A stretch of DNA of 5,843 bases from Bacillota bacterium (GCA_017936025.1 JAGBGL010000064.1:1-5843); one strand, 5' to 3'; counted from the stretch's first letter, positions 1 to 5,780 are shown. Notes: generated by a model not told the origin, from the letters alone. Made by a program: numbers and translations.

Positions 1-2
1 AA

Positions 3-122
3 AAAATGATCATCAATAACGGTGAAATCGGCGCTATCGCACAGGAAATGTACGATACAATCTACGGAATCCAGACTGGTACTGTTGAAGACACTATGGG
101 ATGGACTGTAGAAGTCAAATAA
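3..122 (+). CDS. ilvE: Branched-chain amino acid aminotransferase, C-terminal end (partial)
   Basis: Only the last 39 codons are present; the gene enters from the left edge and stops at TAA 120-122. The fragment contains NNGEIGAIAQEMYDTIYGIQ and ends GWTVEVK. This matches my recollection of the C terminus of class IV PLP-dependent branched-chain aminotransferases of the Bacillus/mammalian type, where GEIGP-x-Q-x-LYD-x-LTGIQ and a terminal GWTVEV are typical. The enzyme transfers the amino group between glutamate and the 2-oxo acids of leucine, isoleucine and valine in the cytoplasm. The catalytic lysine and PLP pocket lie outside the window, so activity cannot be judged. It converges on ilvA, another isoleucine-pathway gene, which supports the call. 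A hairpin terminator begins 20 nt after its stop. Confidence 0.9.
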   Translation, partial: KMIINNGEIGAIAQEMYDTIYGIQTGTVEDTMGWTVEVK

Positions 123-132
123 TCACTCACAT

Positions 133-167
133 AAAAAATCAGGGAGCAGCAAATGCTGCTCCCTTTT
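133..167. terminator. Bidirectional intrinsic terminator shared by ilvE and ilvA
   Basis: A perfect 9-bp stem, GGGAGCAGC (142-150) pairing with GCTGCTCCC (155-163), closes an AAAT loop. It is followed by TTTT (164-167) on the + strand and preceded by AAAAAA (133-138), which becomes a U-tract for minus-strand transcripts. It sits 20 nt after the ilvE stop and 4 nt beyond the ilvA stop, so it can serve both converging genes. Confidence 0.9.
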
Positions 168-1361
168 CTATACCAGTTCAAATCCGGCTTTTGCCAGTTC
201 CTGCTTGATCTGCTCTGCCTGTTCGTAATCTTTCGTTTCCATTACTACTGTCAGGAAGCAGCTCGTGATTGCCATATTCGGGTCGCTGTTATCATGGTGC
301 ACCGCGATAACATTAGCGCCGCACTGACTGATGATGCTGGAAACACCAACCAGCTGACCCGGCTTGTCTGTCAGTGCTATCGTCAGGCTTGTTCTGCGGC
401 CGCTCATCTGAAGACCACGCGTAATCACCCTGTTCAGAATGTTCACATCGATATTCCCGCCGCTGACTACACAGACAACTTTCTTACCCTCCAGAGGTAT
501 CTTGTCAAACATCACTGCCGCAACAGAAACCGCACCGGCACCCTCTGCAACCACCTTCTGCTTTTCCATCAGCTTGAGGATCGCTGCAGCAATTTCATCT
601 TCAGTCACAGTCACGACTTCATCAACATATCTGGAAACCAGTTCATAGGTATTGTCCCCCGGAACTTTTACCGCGATACCGTCTGCAAACGTATTCACTG
701 TATTAAGCGACTGCTTTGAATGAGCCTTGACAGATTCGTACATGCTCGGCGCACCCGCTGCCTGAACACCGTAAATCTTACACTGCGGGCGCAGCTGCTT
801 TACTGCCGCTGCAACACCGCTGATCAGACCGCCGCCACCGATCGGAACTACAATAGCATCCACATCATCCAGCTGATCCAGGATCTCGAGGCCGATAGTT
901 CCCTGCCCTGCGATCACATCCTCATCATCGAACGGATGGATAAACGTATATCCCTTTTCCTGCTGCAGTTCTACAGCCTTTGCATAAGCATCATCATATG
1001 TATCTTTGACCAGGCATATCTCCGCACCATAGGCACGTGTTGCTTCCACTTTGGAAATCGGTGCACCATCCGGCATGCAGATAGTTGCCGGGATGCCGAA
1101 CTTCTGCGCCGCCAGCGCAACGCCCTGCGCATGATTTCCCGCACTGCATGCAATGATTCCCTTTGATTTTTCCTCATCAGAAAGCTGACTGATTTTGTAA
1201 TATGCGCCTCTCAGCTTGAAGCTGCCTGTCATCTGCAGGTTTTCCGTTTTCAGGTAGACCTGATTCCTGCCGCTTAAGGAAGGAGTCAGAATGAGATCTG
1301 TTTTTCTTACAGCATCTTTCAGTGTATATGCCGCATGGTATATTCTATCTAAAGTTAACAT
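168..1361 (-). CDS. ilvA: Threonine ammonia-lyase with C-terminal ACT domain
   Basis: A PLP enzyme that deaminates L-threonine to 2-oxobutyrate and ammonia, the entry step to isoleucine or to threonine catabolism. The 397-residue product has the fold-type II hallmarks: TGSFKLRGA with Schiff-base lysine K49, SAGNHAQG at 73-80, the phosphate-binding GGGG loop at 175-178, EGAG at 273-276 and SGGN at 300-303. From about residue 324 to the end a single ACT domain begins SLTIALTDKPGQL, which suggests amino acid control. This is the roughly 400-residue single-ACT form, not the 500-residue E. coli IlvA with two regulatory lobes. I chose ATG 1359-1361 because GGAGG lies 6 nt upstream (1368-1372); an in-frame start 15 codons earlier has no such site and would overlap the proposed promoter. 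ilvE converges on it and a divergent ATPase gene begins 147 bp away. Whether its main role is biosynthetic or catabolic (tdcB-like) cannot be told from sequence alone. Confidence 0.95.
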   Translation of the reverse strand: MLTLDRIYHAAYTLKDAVRKTDLILTPSLSGRNQVYLKTENLQMTGSFKLRGAYYKISQLSDEEKSKGIIACSAGNHAQGVALAAQKFGIPATICMPDGAPISKVEATRAYGAEICLVKDTYDDAYAKAVELQQEKGYTFIHPFDDEDVIAGQGTIGLEILDQLDDVDAIVVPIGGGGLISGVAAAVKQLRPQCKIYGVQAAGAPSMYESVKAHSKQSLNTVNTFADGIAVKVPGDNTYELVSRYVDEVVTVTEDEIAAAILKLMEKQKVVAEGAGAVSVAAVMFDKIPLEGKKVVCVVSGGNIDVNILNRVITRGLQMSGRRTSLTIALTDKPGQLVGVSSIISQCGANVIAVHHDNSDPNMAITSCFLTVVMETKDYEQAEQIKQELAKAGFELV

Positions 1362-1409
1362 TTCTTTCCTCCGTTTTATATTTGGGCCGAGCATCACCGC
1401 CCACACTCT

Positions 1410-1437
1410 ATTTTATCCATTTCATGTGGATTTGCAA
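1410..1437 (-). promoter_or_regulatory. Probable sigma-A type promoter of ilvA
   Basis: On the minus strand, TTGCAA (1437-1432) is followed after 16 bases by TAAAAT (1415-1410), close to the TTGACA/TATAAT consensus. Transcription would start near 1403, giving a leader of about 42 nt that ends with the GGAGG site of ilvA. That leader is too short for a T-box or a peptide attenuator. Found by eye only. Confidence 0.55.
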
Positions 1438-1449
1438 GGTAAATAGTCG

Positions 1450-1455
1450 TATAAT
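1450..1455 (+). promoter_or_regulatory. Possible -10 element for the DUF815 ATPase gene
   Basis: A perfect TATAAT lies on the + strand 53 bp before the chosen start codon. No good -35 is seen at 16-18 bp spacing; the best is TGGATT at 1427-1432 with 17 bp. A second candidate -10, GATAAT at 1471-1476, also lacks a clear -35. The region must hold the + strand promoter because the upstream gene is divergent, but the exact site is uncertain. Confidence 0.35.
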
Positions 1456-1508
1456 TGAATATGTGAACACGATAATATTTGCTGCCACGCAGCGGAATGG
1501 AGCAATAC

Positions 1509-2702
1509 ATGAAAAAGAAATTAGCTGAACTTAATATAAAGCTGGATTCCCTGACGATTTTCCGTCAGCTGCTGTCCGACCCTGTCATCGGGGGCTTCCA
1601 GAATCTCATATTCTATATGGGTGAAAAAGACGTGCAGGCGCAGGTCGATGCATACTGCGAATTCACTTCCGCACTGTATCAGAAAACACCCAACCTGTCC
1701 GCGTACATCAATTATCTGATCTATAACGACGAGAACTTCTATGTCAAAGAAAAGGCTGCAGGCAAACAGGTTTCATATGTAGTGGAAGCCGCTCTGGAAG
1801 CAGAGCTTGCGACGCTGCAGACACTTGCCGACACCACATCCATTTCCATCAAAGAAGCCATCGAATACAATGGCTTCCTGCCTGACTGGGAAAACGCATA
1901 TATCGATCTGAAAGCCGATTACAAAGAACGTATCGAAAAGCTTCCGCAGACGGGCTACGGAATGTATTCTAAATTCACTACATTCCATCTAGTAGATGGC
2001 CGGATCACACCAGTGCACTATCCTGACCCTCAGAGTCTGGATCAGCTGTTCGGCTACGAACGCGAGCGCGGTCTGATCATGAAGAATACGGAAGCCCTGG
2101 TAAACGGCGAAGGTGCCAGCAACATGCTGCTGTACGGCGATGCCGGCACAGGAAAGAGTTCCACAATCAAAGCGGTCTGCAACCACTTTGCAGATCAGGG
2201 CCTGAGGCTGCTGGAAATCAAGAAAAATGAATTGTATCAGATCCCTTACGTTGTGGAAGAACTGTCTGCCAACCCGCTGAAATTCGTCATCTTCATCGAT
2301 GACCTGAGCTTCACGGCCAACGACGACAACTTCTCTGCGCTAAAAGCCATCCTGGAAGGAAGCGTTACTACATGCGGTAAGAACATCGCTATCTTCGCAA
2401 CAAGCAACCGCCGCCATCTTGTTAAAGAAACAATGGGCGAACGAAGCGGTGACGAACTGCACATCAACGATACTCTGCAGGAAACTATGTCTCTTGCAGC
2501 ACGATTTGGACTGACGATCACATTCCAGCGTCCTGAAAAAGATGCATATCTGGATATCGTCAAGAACCTTGCTGCTGAGTACGGCATCGAAATGGAGGAA
2601 GATGAGCTCTTCAGGAAAGCAGAAGCTCACGCGATCCGCCGCAGCGGCCGCAGTCCTCGAGTTGCAAAACAGTTCATCGAACTGCTGAAAGTTGGAATAT
2701 AG
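1509..2702 (+). CDS. DUF815-family AAA-type ATPase (COG2607-like), function unknown
   Basis: A 397-residue predicted cytoplasmic P-loop ATPase. Residues 1-180 form an N-terminal region without a recognised motif. The ATPase module follows: Walker A GDAGTGKSS (210-218, K216), Walker B FVIFIDDL (259-266, D264/D265), sensor-1 candidate N300 in ATSNRRHL, and a C-terminal RSGRSPR with R384 as a sensor-2 candidate. The stretch between sensor 1 and the end (ERSGDELHINDTLQE, then SLAARFGLTITF) is, from memory, typical of PF05673/DUF815, a family without an established role. I chose ATG 1509 because GGAG (1499-1502) lies 6 nt upstream; in-frame ATG 1497 and TTG 1479 have no good site. No transmembrane segment or signal peptide is evident. 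It is monocistronic, with a divergent neighbour upstream and a strong terminator downstream, so context gives no functional clue. Confidence 0.9.
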   Translation: MKKKLAELNIKLDSLTIFRQLLSDPVIGGFQNLIFYMGEKDVQAQVDAYCEFTSALYQKTPNLSAYINYLIYNDENFYVKEKAAGKQVSYVVEAALEAELATLQTLADTTSISIKEAIEYNGFLPDWENAYIDLKADYKERIEKLPQTGYGMYSKFTTFHLVDGRITPVHYPDPQSLDQLFGYERERGLIMKNTEALVNGEGASNMLLYGDAGTGKSSTIKAVCNHFADQGLRLLEIKKNELYQIPYVVEELSANPLKFVIFIDDLSFTANDDNFSALKAILEGSVTTCGKNIAIFATSNRRHLVKETMGERSGDELHINDTLQETMSLAARFGLTITFQRPEKDAYLDIVKNLAAEYGIEMEEDELFRKAEAHAIRRSGRSPRVAKQFIELLKVGI

Positions 2703-2741
2703 GCGCCGATTCCGGTTTATCCAATCGATGTTATTAAACAC

Positions 2742-2788
2742 AAAACCACCTTTCACCGATAAAAACTTATCGGTATCAGGTGGTTTTT
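2742..2788. terminator. Two-tier bidirectional intrinsic terminator
   Basis: The outer stem pairs AAAACCACCT (2742-2751) with AGGTGGTTTT (2778-2787). After a 3x3 internal loop an inner perfect 8-bp stem, ACCGATAA (2755-2762) with TTATCGGT (2767-2774), closes an AAAC loop. The TTTTT at 2784-2788 ends + strand transcripts from the ATPase gene, and the A-run at 2742-2745 gives U residues for minus-strand transcripts from the operon on the right. It lies 39 nt after the ATPase stop and about 86 nt after the secreted-protein stop. Confidence 0.88.
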
Positions 2789-2853
2789 ATTATTTTCGAT
2801 AATGGGTTCCTCTATTTTATCGGTGTCATACTGTCATCATGTTTTTCCGATAA
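2757..2853. repeat. Cluster of alternating CGATAA / TTATCG elements
   Basis: Five copies of one 6-base word occur in under 100 bp in alternating orientation: CGATAA at 2758, TTATCG at 2767, CGATAA at 2797, TTATCG at 2817 and CGATAA at 2848. The first two form the inner stem of the terminator. The last two can form a separate 7-bp hairpin, TTATCGG (2817-2823) with CCGATAA (2847-2853), around a 23-nt loop. The remainder of 2789-2873 is AT-rich and I see no gene in it. Confidence 0.5.
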
Positions 2854-2873
2854 TAAATCATCCAAACTCTATC

Positions 2874-3320
2874 CTAAACATATTCAGGGAACAGTTCCGG
2901 AAACAGATCAGGAAAAACAGGATCTACTTCAGGCAGAACCTCAGGAAGAATTTCAGGCCATTCCGGTGAAACATCCGGTGCATTCGGATCAACAGGAACC
3001 AGATTGCCGCATCCTACCATGAAATTAGTGAAGTTAGGGAATTCATATCCATTGATTTCAATAATTTCTCTTAATGTATATGATCCGGGCGGCAGGTCTG
3101 CTGTAAGTTTACCTTTCTCCGCAAGTTCCCATGATTTGATATGCTTCCCGTCACGGGTCATCAGTTCAATTCTTACACCTGAAAATTCACTATCATCAAG
3201 TGTTACTGTCGCTTTATAATCATTCACATCTATCGTCTTTTCAGCTGCACTTACAAAAGTAAAGCCGCTTAATGCAATTACCATTGCCATACATATTACA
3301 ATAATTTTTCTCATTTTCAT
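2874..3320 (-). CDS. Small secreted protein with a prealbumin/Cna-B-like domain and Pro-Glu-rich tail
   Basis: 148 residues; I do not recognise a named family member. Residues 1-25 are a classic Sec signal peptide: MKMRK, a hydrophobic core to about 20, and a likely cleavage after VSA (25) or VSAA (26). There is no lipobox. Residues 35-95 read like a single SpaA/Cna-B prealbumin-like domain, with GVRIELMTRDGK, then LPPGSYTLREI and NGYEF, equivalent to the usual L-x-PGxYxLxE...GY pattern; E85 occupies the position of the isopeptide-catalysing Glu. Residues 119-148 are a tail of roughly four-residue units PE-hydrophobic-hydrophobic (PEIL, PEVL, PEVD, PDLF, PELF, PEYV). There is no LPxTG motif, C-terminal membrane anchor or positive tail, so the product should be released or held non-covalently. 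The start at ATG 3320 has GGGAGG 10 nt upstream; an in-frame ATG at 3341 overlaps that site. It lies 33 nt downstream of the HisD-like gene and is probably cotranscribed with it. Confidence 0.8.
   Translation of the reverse strand: MKMRKIIVICMAMVIALSGFTFVSAAEKTIDVNDYKATVTLDDSEFSGVRIELMTRDGKHIKSWELAEKGKLTADLPPGSYTLREIIEINGYEFPNFTNFMVGCGNLVPVDPNAPDVSPEWPEILPEVLPEVDPVFPDLFPELFPEYV
2877..2966 (-). repeat. Tetrapeptide PE-hydrophobic-hydrophobic repeat tail
   Basis: Codons 119-148 of the secreted protein encode degenerate units PEW, PEIL, PEVL, PEVD, PVF, PDLF, PELF, PEYV. Proline recurs every three or four residues, with an acidic residue after most prolines and hydrophobic residues after that. 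The DNA copies are degenerate, so this is not a recent perfect tandem expansion. Confidence 0.7.
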
Positions 3321-3353
3321 CGTATCACAGCCTCCCTTCATACAATCAGGATT

Positions 3354-4631
3354 CTATACATTCTTCTCGATTCTTATTTCTGCAGCTCTTGCGTGGCCGA
3401 TCAGGCCTTCGCCGCGCGCCAGGTTAGATACCAGCGGCGCGATGTTCAGCATTGCAGGTTTTGTCATCTTCTGATATGTGCATGTCTTCAGGAACGTTCC
3501 TACCCACACACCGCCAGTGTAGCGCGCTGCTCCCAGCGTAGGAAGAGTATGGTTAGTTCCGGAAGCATAGTCTCCGAAAACTTCTGCAGTGTTACCGCCG
3601 ATGAACAGGGATCCATAGTTGATCAGAGCACTGATAACGCTGTCCTCTTCTTCCTCCGCAACATTGACTTCCAGATGCTCAGGAGCATACTCGTTGGCAT
3701 ATGCAACAGCTTCTTCAAGGTCGTCAGCAATCAGGATCTCACCGTAATCATTCCAGGAAGCCCTCGCGATTTCTTCTGTATCCAGAACTGACAGCTGCAG
3801 TTCAACAGATTCTATTATAGCTTTTCCCAGTTCTTCAGATGTCGTAACCACCAGACCTTTTGCGGCCTTGTCATGCTCTGACTGGGCCAGCAGGTCTGCT
3901 GCAATGATATCAGGATCTGCGTTTCCGTCTGCAATGACCAGAACTTCACTTGGTCCTGCGACAAAGTCGATGCCTACTTTTCCGTAGCACTGACGTTTTG
4001 CTTCTGTTACGAAATGATTTCCCGGACCAACGATCAGGTTTACAGGCTTGATCTGGTCAGTTCCGTACGAAAATGCTGCGATAGCCTGCGCTCCGCCAAT
4101 TGCATAGATCTCATGGATTCCGGCAACGTCCATCGCAACCAGCGTCTTAGGGTGGATCGTTGTTGTTCCTTTGATTACAGGTGAGCATGCGGTGATCCTC
4201 TTAACGCCTGCTACTCTTGCAGGGATCCCCAGCATCAGAGCTGTGGAATACAGAGGATATCCGCCGCCCGGTACATAACAGCAGCAGGATTCAACCGGTA
4301 TAACTTTGTGTCCCAGGCTGATTCCCGGAGCCGGTGAGAAATCCGTCAGCGTTCCCACAGTTCCCTTCTGTGCTGCCGCGAAAGCTTCGATATTTGCAGC
4401 CGCTTTTCTGATGTCTTCAAGGTCACTTTCAGAAACCTGTGCATAGGCCTCTTCGATTTCCTCTCGAGAAACACGGAGAAGCTGTCTGTCGCACTGATCG
4501 AAACGCGTGTTGTAATCAATGAGTGCCGCATCGCCGTTGTCCCGGACATTATTTATAATTTCAGTGACCGCCTGTGCCAGCGCGGTGCGGTCAGCTTCTG
4601 TTCTTACTTTTGATGGTTTTAATACTTTCAT
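3354..4631 (-). CDS. Histidinol dehydrogenase superfamily enzyme, HisD or HpsN-like paralogue
   Basis: 425 residues, the normal length for the family, which performs Zn- and NAD-dependent oxidation of alcohols through an aldehyde to an acid. The metal ligands expected from E. coli HisD align with Q250 and H253 (LLAQSEHD), D354 (GDYASGTNH) and H413 (GLIGHA). The catalytic Glu-His pair is E318-H319 (APEHLE). The core is HisD-like (GGAQAIAAFSYGT, VGPGN, GPSEVLVIAD). Two regions differ from true HisD as I recall it: SCCCYVPGGGYPLYS (115-129) and ARYTGGVWVGTFLKT (369-383), where HisD usually has a VPGG-TA-xYPS form and an ARFSSPL- or CSSL-type segment. Both recall the HpsN (sulfopropanediol dehydrogenase) branch. 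No other his gene is in the window and the neighbours are azlCD, so I leave the symbol empty; automatic annotation will probably say hisD. The start is firm: AAGGAG (4644-4639) lies 7 nt before ATG. A weak ATGCG/CGCAT hairpin (4646-4661) sits just upstream of that site. Confidence 0.88.
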   Translation of the reverse strand: MKVLKPSKVRTEADRTALAQAVTEIINNVRDNGDAALIDYNTRFDQCDRQLLRVSREEIEEAYAQVSESDLEDIRKAAANIEAFAAAQKGTVGTLTDFSPAPGISLGHKVIPVESCCCYVPGGGYPLYSTALMLGIPARVAGVKRITACSPVIKGTTTIHPKTLVAMDVAGIHEIYAIGGAQAIAAFSYGTDQIKPVNLIVGPGNHFVTEAKRQCYGKVGIDFVAGPSEVLVIADGNADPDIIAADLLAQSEHDKAAKGLVVTTSEELGKAIIESVELQLSVLDTEEIARASWNDYGEILIADDLEEAVAYANEYAPEHLEVNVAEEEEDSVISALINYGSLFIGGNTAEVFGDYASGTNHTLPTLGAARYTGGVWVGTFLKTCTYQKMTKPAMLNIAPLVSNLARGEGLIGHARAAEIRIEKNV

Positions 4632-4673
4632 TTTATATCTCCTTCATGCGCCGGAACGCATAGTGGTTTCCGC

Positions 4674-4985
4674 TTAGAAAAGCAGTGCCATTCCCTGTTC
4701 AACGATGAACACTGTCAGGCAGGCGAATGCCGCTACAAACAGCAGGCTCTTTTCTCTGAACGCCATTATAAATGCAACGACCAGACCGGCTGCCGCCGCA
4801 ATGACCTGTGTCGTCGAGAACAGGATCGCCGGGAAAGTCATTGATGCCAATGCCGCATACGGCACATAATACAGAAATGACTTTATGAATCTGTTTTTGA
4901 TTTCTTTATTGATCAGCACCAGCGGGATCACTCGGATAAGATATGTCACCCCTGCCATGACCAGCACGTATAAATAAAAACTCAT
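4674..4985 (-). CDS. azlD: AzlD-type branched-chain amino acid exporter, small subunit
   Basis: A 103-residue very hydrophobic protein, the usual AzlD size, with about four membrane spans (roughly residues 4-24, 36-57, 60-77 and 80-100). The family pattern is visible in TYLIRVIPLVL (14-24) and FLYYVPYAALASMTFPAIL (37-55). With AzlC it is expected to form the two-component inner membrane exporter of branched-chain amino acids known from B. subtilis azlCD and Corynebacterium brnFE; substrates here are inferred, not shown. Its ATG overlaps the azlC stop as ATGA (4982-4985), which implies translational coupling, and an AGGAGG site lies 7 nt upstream inside the azlC tail. The HisD-like gene follows after 42 nt. 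Confidence 0.9.
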   Translation of the reverse strand: MSFYLYVLVMAGVTYLIRVIPLVLINKEIKNRFIKSFLYYVPYAALASMTFPAILFSTTQVIAAAAGLVVAFIMAFREKSLLFVAAFACLTVFIVEQGMALLF

Positions 4986-5686
4986 GCTGCATCCTCCTCT
5001 TCTACAGGATGGATGATGGCACCTGCTGCCGCTGCAACAACCGTGCAGATGATGATCGCCATGCCTGATGAAATATTATTCAAGCCTGGGATCCAGTAGA
5101 GTGCAGAACTCAGCACTGCTGCGATAAGTATAACTGCTGTGACTGAACGTTCGTGCTTTGCAGGCGGGATAATAATCGCCATGAACATGCCGTAGATGGC
5201 GATTCCCAGCGCACTGCTGATAAATGCAGGCATTGCTGAGCTTGCAAAAGCCCCGAAAAAGCCTCCGCATGTCCAGGCCGCGATACAGCTGAACATCAGT
5301 CCATATATATAATATCTGTTAACTTTTCCTTTTTGAGTGGATACCAGCGCAAAAATTTCGTCCGTCACACCGAAAGCCATAATGCATTTCTCGAACCATT
5401 TTATCGACGGATCGAATTTCTGTGACAGAGATGTGGACATAAGCAGGTACCGCAAATTGATTATCAGCTGCGTGAGCGCCATCTCAACCAGAGGTGCGCC
5501 TGCTGCAATTACCGTAAGGCCCGCGAACTGTCCCGCGGAAGTAACATTCGTAACGCAGATGAGTCCCGCACCGAATGCATCGATTCCCTGCGCTGCCGCT
5601 GCGATACCGAACGTAAATCCGACTGCCAGATATCCCGCACAAATAGGAATAGAATCTTTCATTCCTCTTGTGATTTCGTTTCGCAT
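4982..5686 (-). CDS. azlC: AzlC-type branched-chain amino acid exporter, large subunit
   Basis: A 234-residue polytopic membrane protein of normal family length. AzlC hallmarks are GYLAVGFTFGIAA (18-30), AGQFAGL (51-57, in the place of the usual GxxQFA), INLRYLLMSTSL (76-87), VTDEIFAL (107-114) and the Gly-rich WTCGGFFGA segment (138-146). Several hydrophobic spans follow, ending with about 208-226 and an acidic tail EEEDAA. It acts with AzlD to export branched-chain amino acids or analogues; in B. subtilis azlC is known from azaleucine resistance. ATG 5684-5686 is supported by AGGAG (5692-5696) 5 nt upstream. It is the first gene of the probable azlC-azlD-hisD-like-secreted protein operon. 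No Lrp-type regulator gene, often found beside azlCD, is in the window. Confidence 0.92.
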   Translation of the reverse strand: MRNEITRGMKDSIPICAGYLAVGFTFGIAAAAQGIDAFGAGLICVTNVTSAGQFAGLTVIAAGAPLVEMALTQLIINLRYLLMSTSLSQKFDPSIKWFEKCIMAFGVTDEIFALVSTQKGKVNRYYIYGLMFSCIAAWTCGGFFGAFASSAMPAFISSALGIAIYGMFMAIIIPPAKHERSVTAVILIAAVLSSALYWIPGLNNISSGMAIIICTVVAAAAGAIIHPVEEEDAA

Positions 5687-5747
5687 AAATTCTCCTGTCA
5701 GAATTCCGCGCCGGCTCCCGGCCGCATCACGCGGAAGTTGTAAAGAG
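5687..5747 (-). promoter_or_regulatory. GC-rich structured leader upstream of azlC
   Basis: This 61-bp interval between the terminator of the right-edge gene and azlC is much richer in GC than its surroundings. It contains two competing stems: GCCGG (5710-5714) with CCGGC (5718-5722), and CCGC (5722-5725) with GCGG (5731-5734); an outer CCGCG (5706-5710) with CGCGG (5730-5734) is also possible. TTTACA at 5744-5739 resembles a -35, but no matching -10 appears at the right distance. The promoter of azlC is therefore not identified; readthrough of the upstream terminator is possible. Confidence 0.35.
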
Positions 5748-5767
5748 CCCCGGCCTTAAGGCCGGGG
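5748..5767 (-). terminator. Palindromic intrinsic terminator of the right-edge gene
   Basis: A perfect 8-bp GC stem, CCCCGGCC (5748-5755) with GGCCGGGG (5760-5767), closes a TTAA loop, making a 20-bp palindrome. It begins 13 nt after the stop of the minus-strand gene at the right edge and is followed on that strand by CTCTTTAC, a short U-rich run. The A-rich flank on the other side (complement ATTTTCTTT) would also serve + strand transcripts. The weak U-tract leaves room for readthrough into azlC. Confidence 0.75.
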
Positions 5768-5780
5768 ATTTTCTTTACTG

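Noticed and set aside
153..719. 188-codon open frame on the + strand, opposite ilvA
   Set aside because: It lies wholly antisense to the ilvA coding region, has no ribosome binding site, includes part of the shared terminator, and its residues look like an arbitrary reading (rich in Cys, His, Arg).
720..1166. 148-codon open frame on the + strand inside ilvA
   Set aside because: Antisense to conserved ilvA motifs, with no start signal and no recognisable domain.
1362..1508. T-box, riboswitch or peptide attenuator controlling ilvA
   Set aside because: The proposed ilvA leader is only about 42 nt, and I see no specifier-type structure, terminator hairpin or Ile/Leu/Val-rich leader peptide.
1479..1508. 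Upstream TTG (1479) or ATG (1497) as start of the ATPase gene
   Set aside because: Neither has a properly spaced ribosome binding site, while ATG 1509 has GGAG 6 nt upstream.
2340..2756. 138-codon open frame on the - strand opposite the ATPase gene
   Set aside because: It begins inside the terminator region and runs antisense to the Walker B to C-terminal part of the ATPase; the composition is implausible for a protein.
2780..3022. 80-codon open frame on the + strand starting in the terminator
   Set aside because: Its start lies within the terminator hairpin, and its second half is antisense to the secreted-protein tail, whose signal peptide and ribosome binding site make the minus-strand reading the real one.
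3321..3341. Earlier ATG (3341) for the secreted protein
   Set aside because: It would put extra residues before the positively charged signal-peptide start and absorb the GGGAGG site into the coding region; no ribosome binding site precedes it.
5716..5744. Sigma-A promoter for azlC using TTTACA (5744-5739)
   Set aside because: At 17 bp spacing the -10 position reads CCGGGA, so no usable -10 is present.
5337..5759. 140-codon open frame on the + strand opposite azlC
   Set aside because: Antisense to conserved AzlC motifs, and its end runs into the palindromic terminator.
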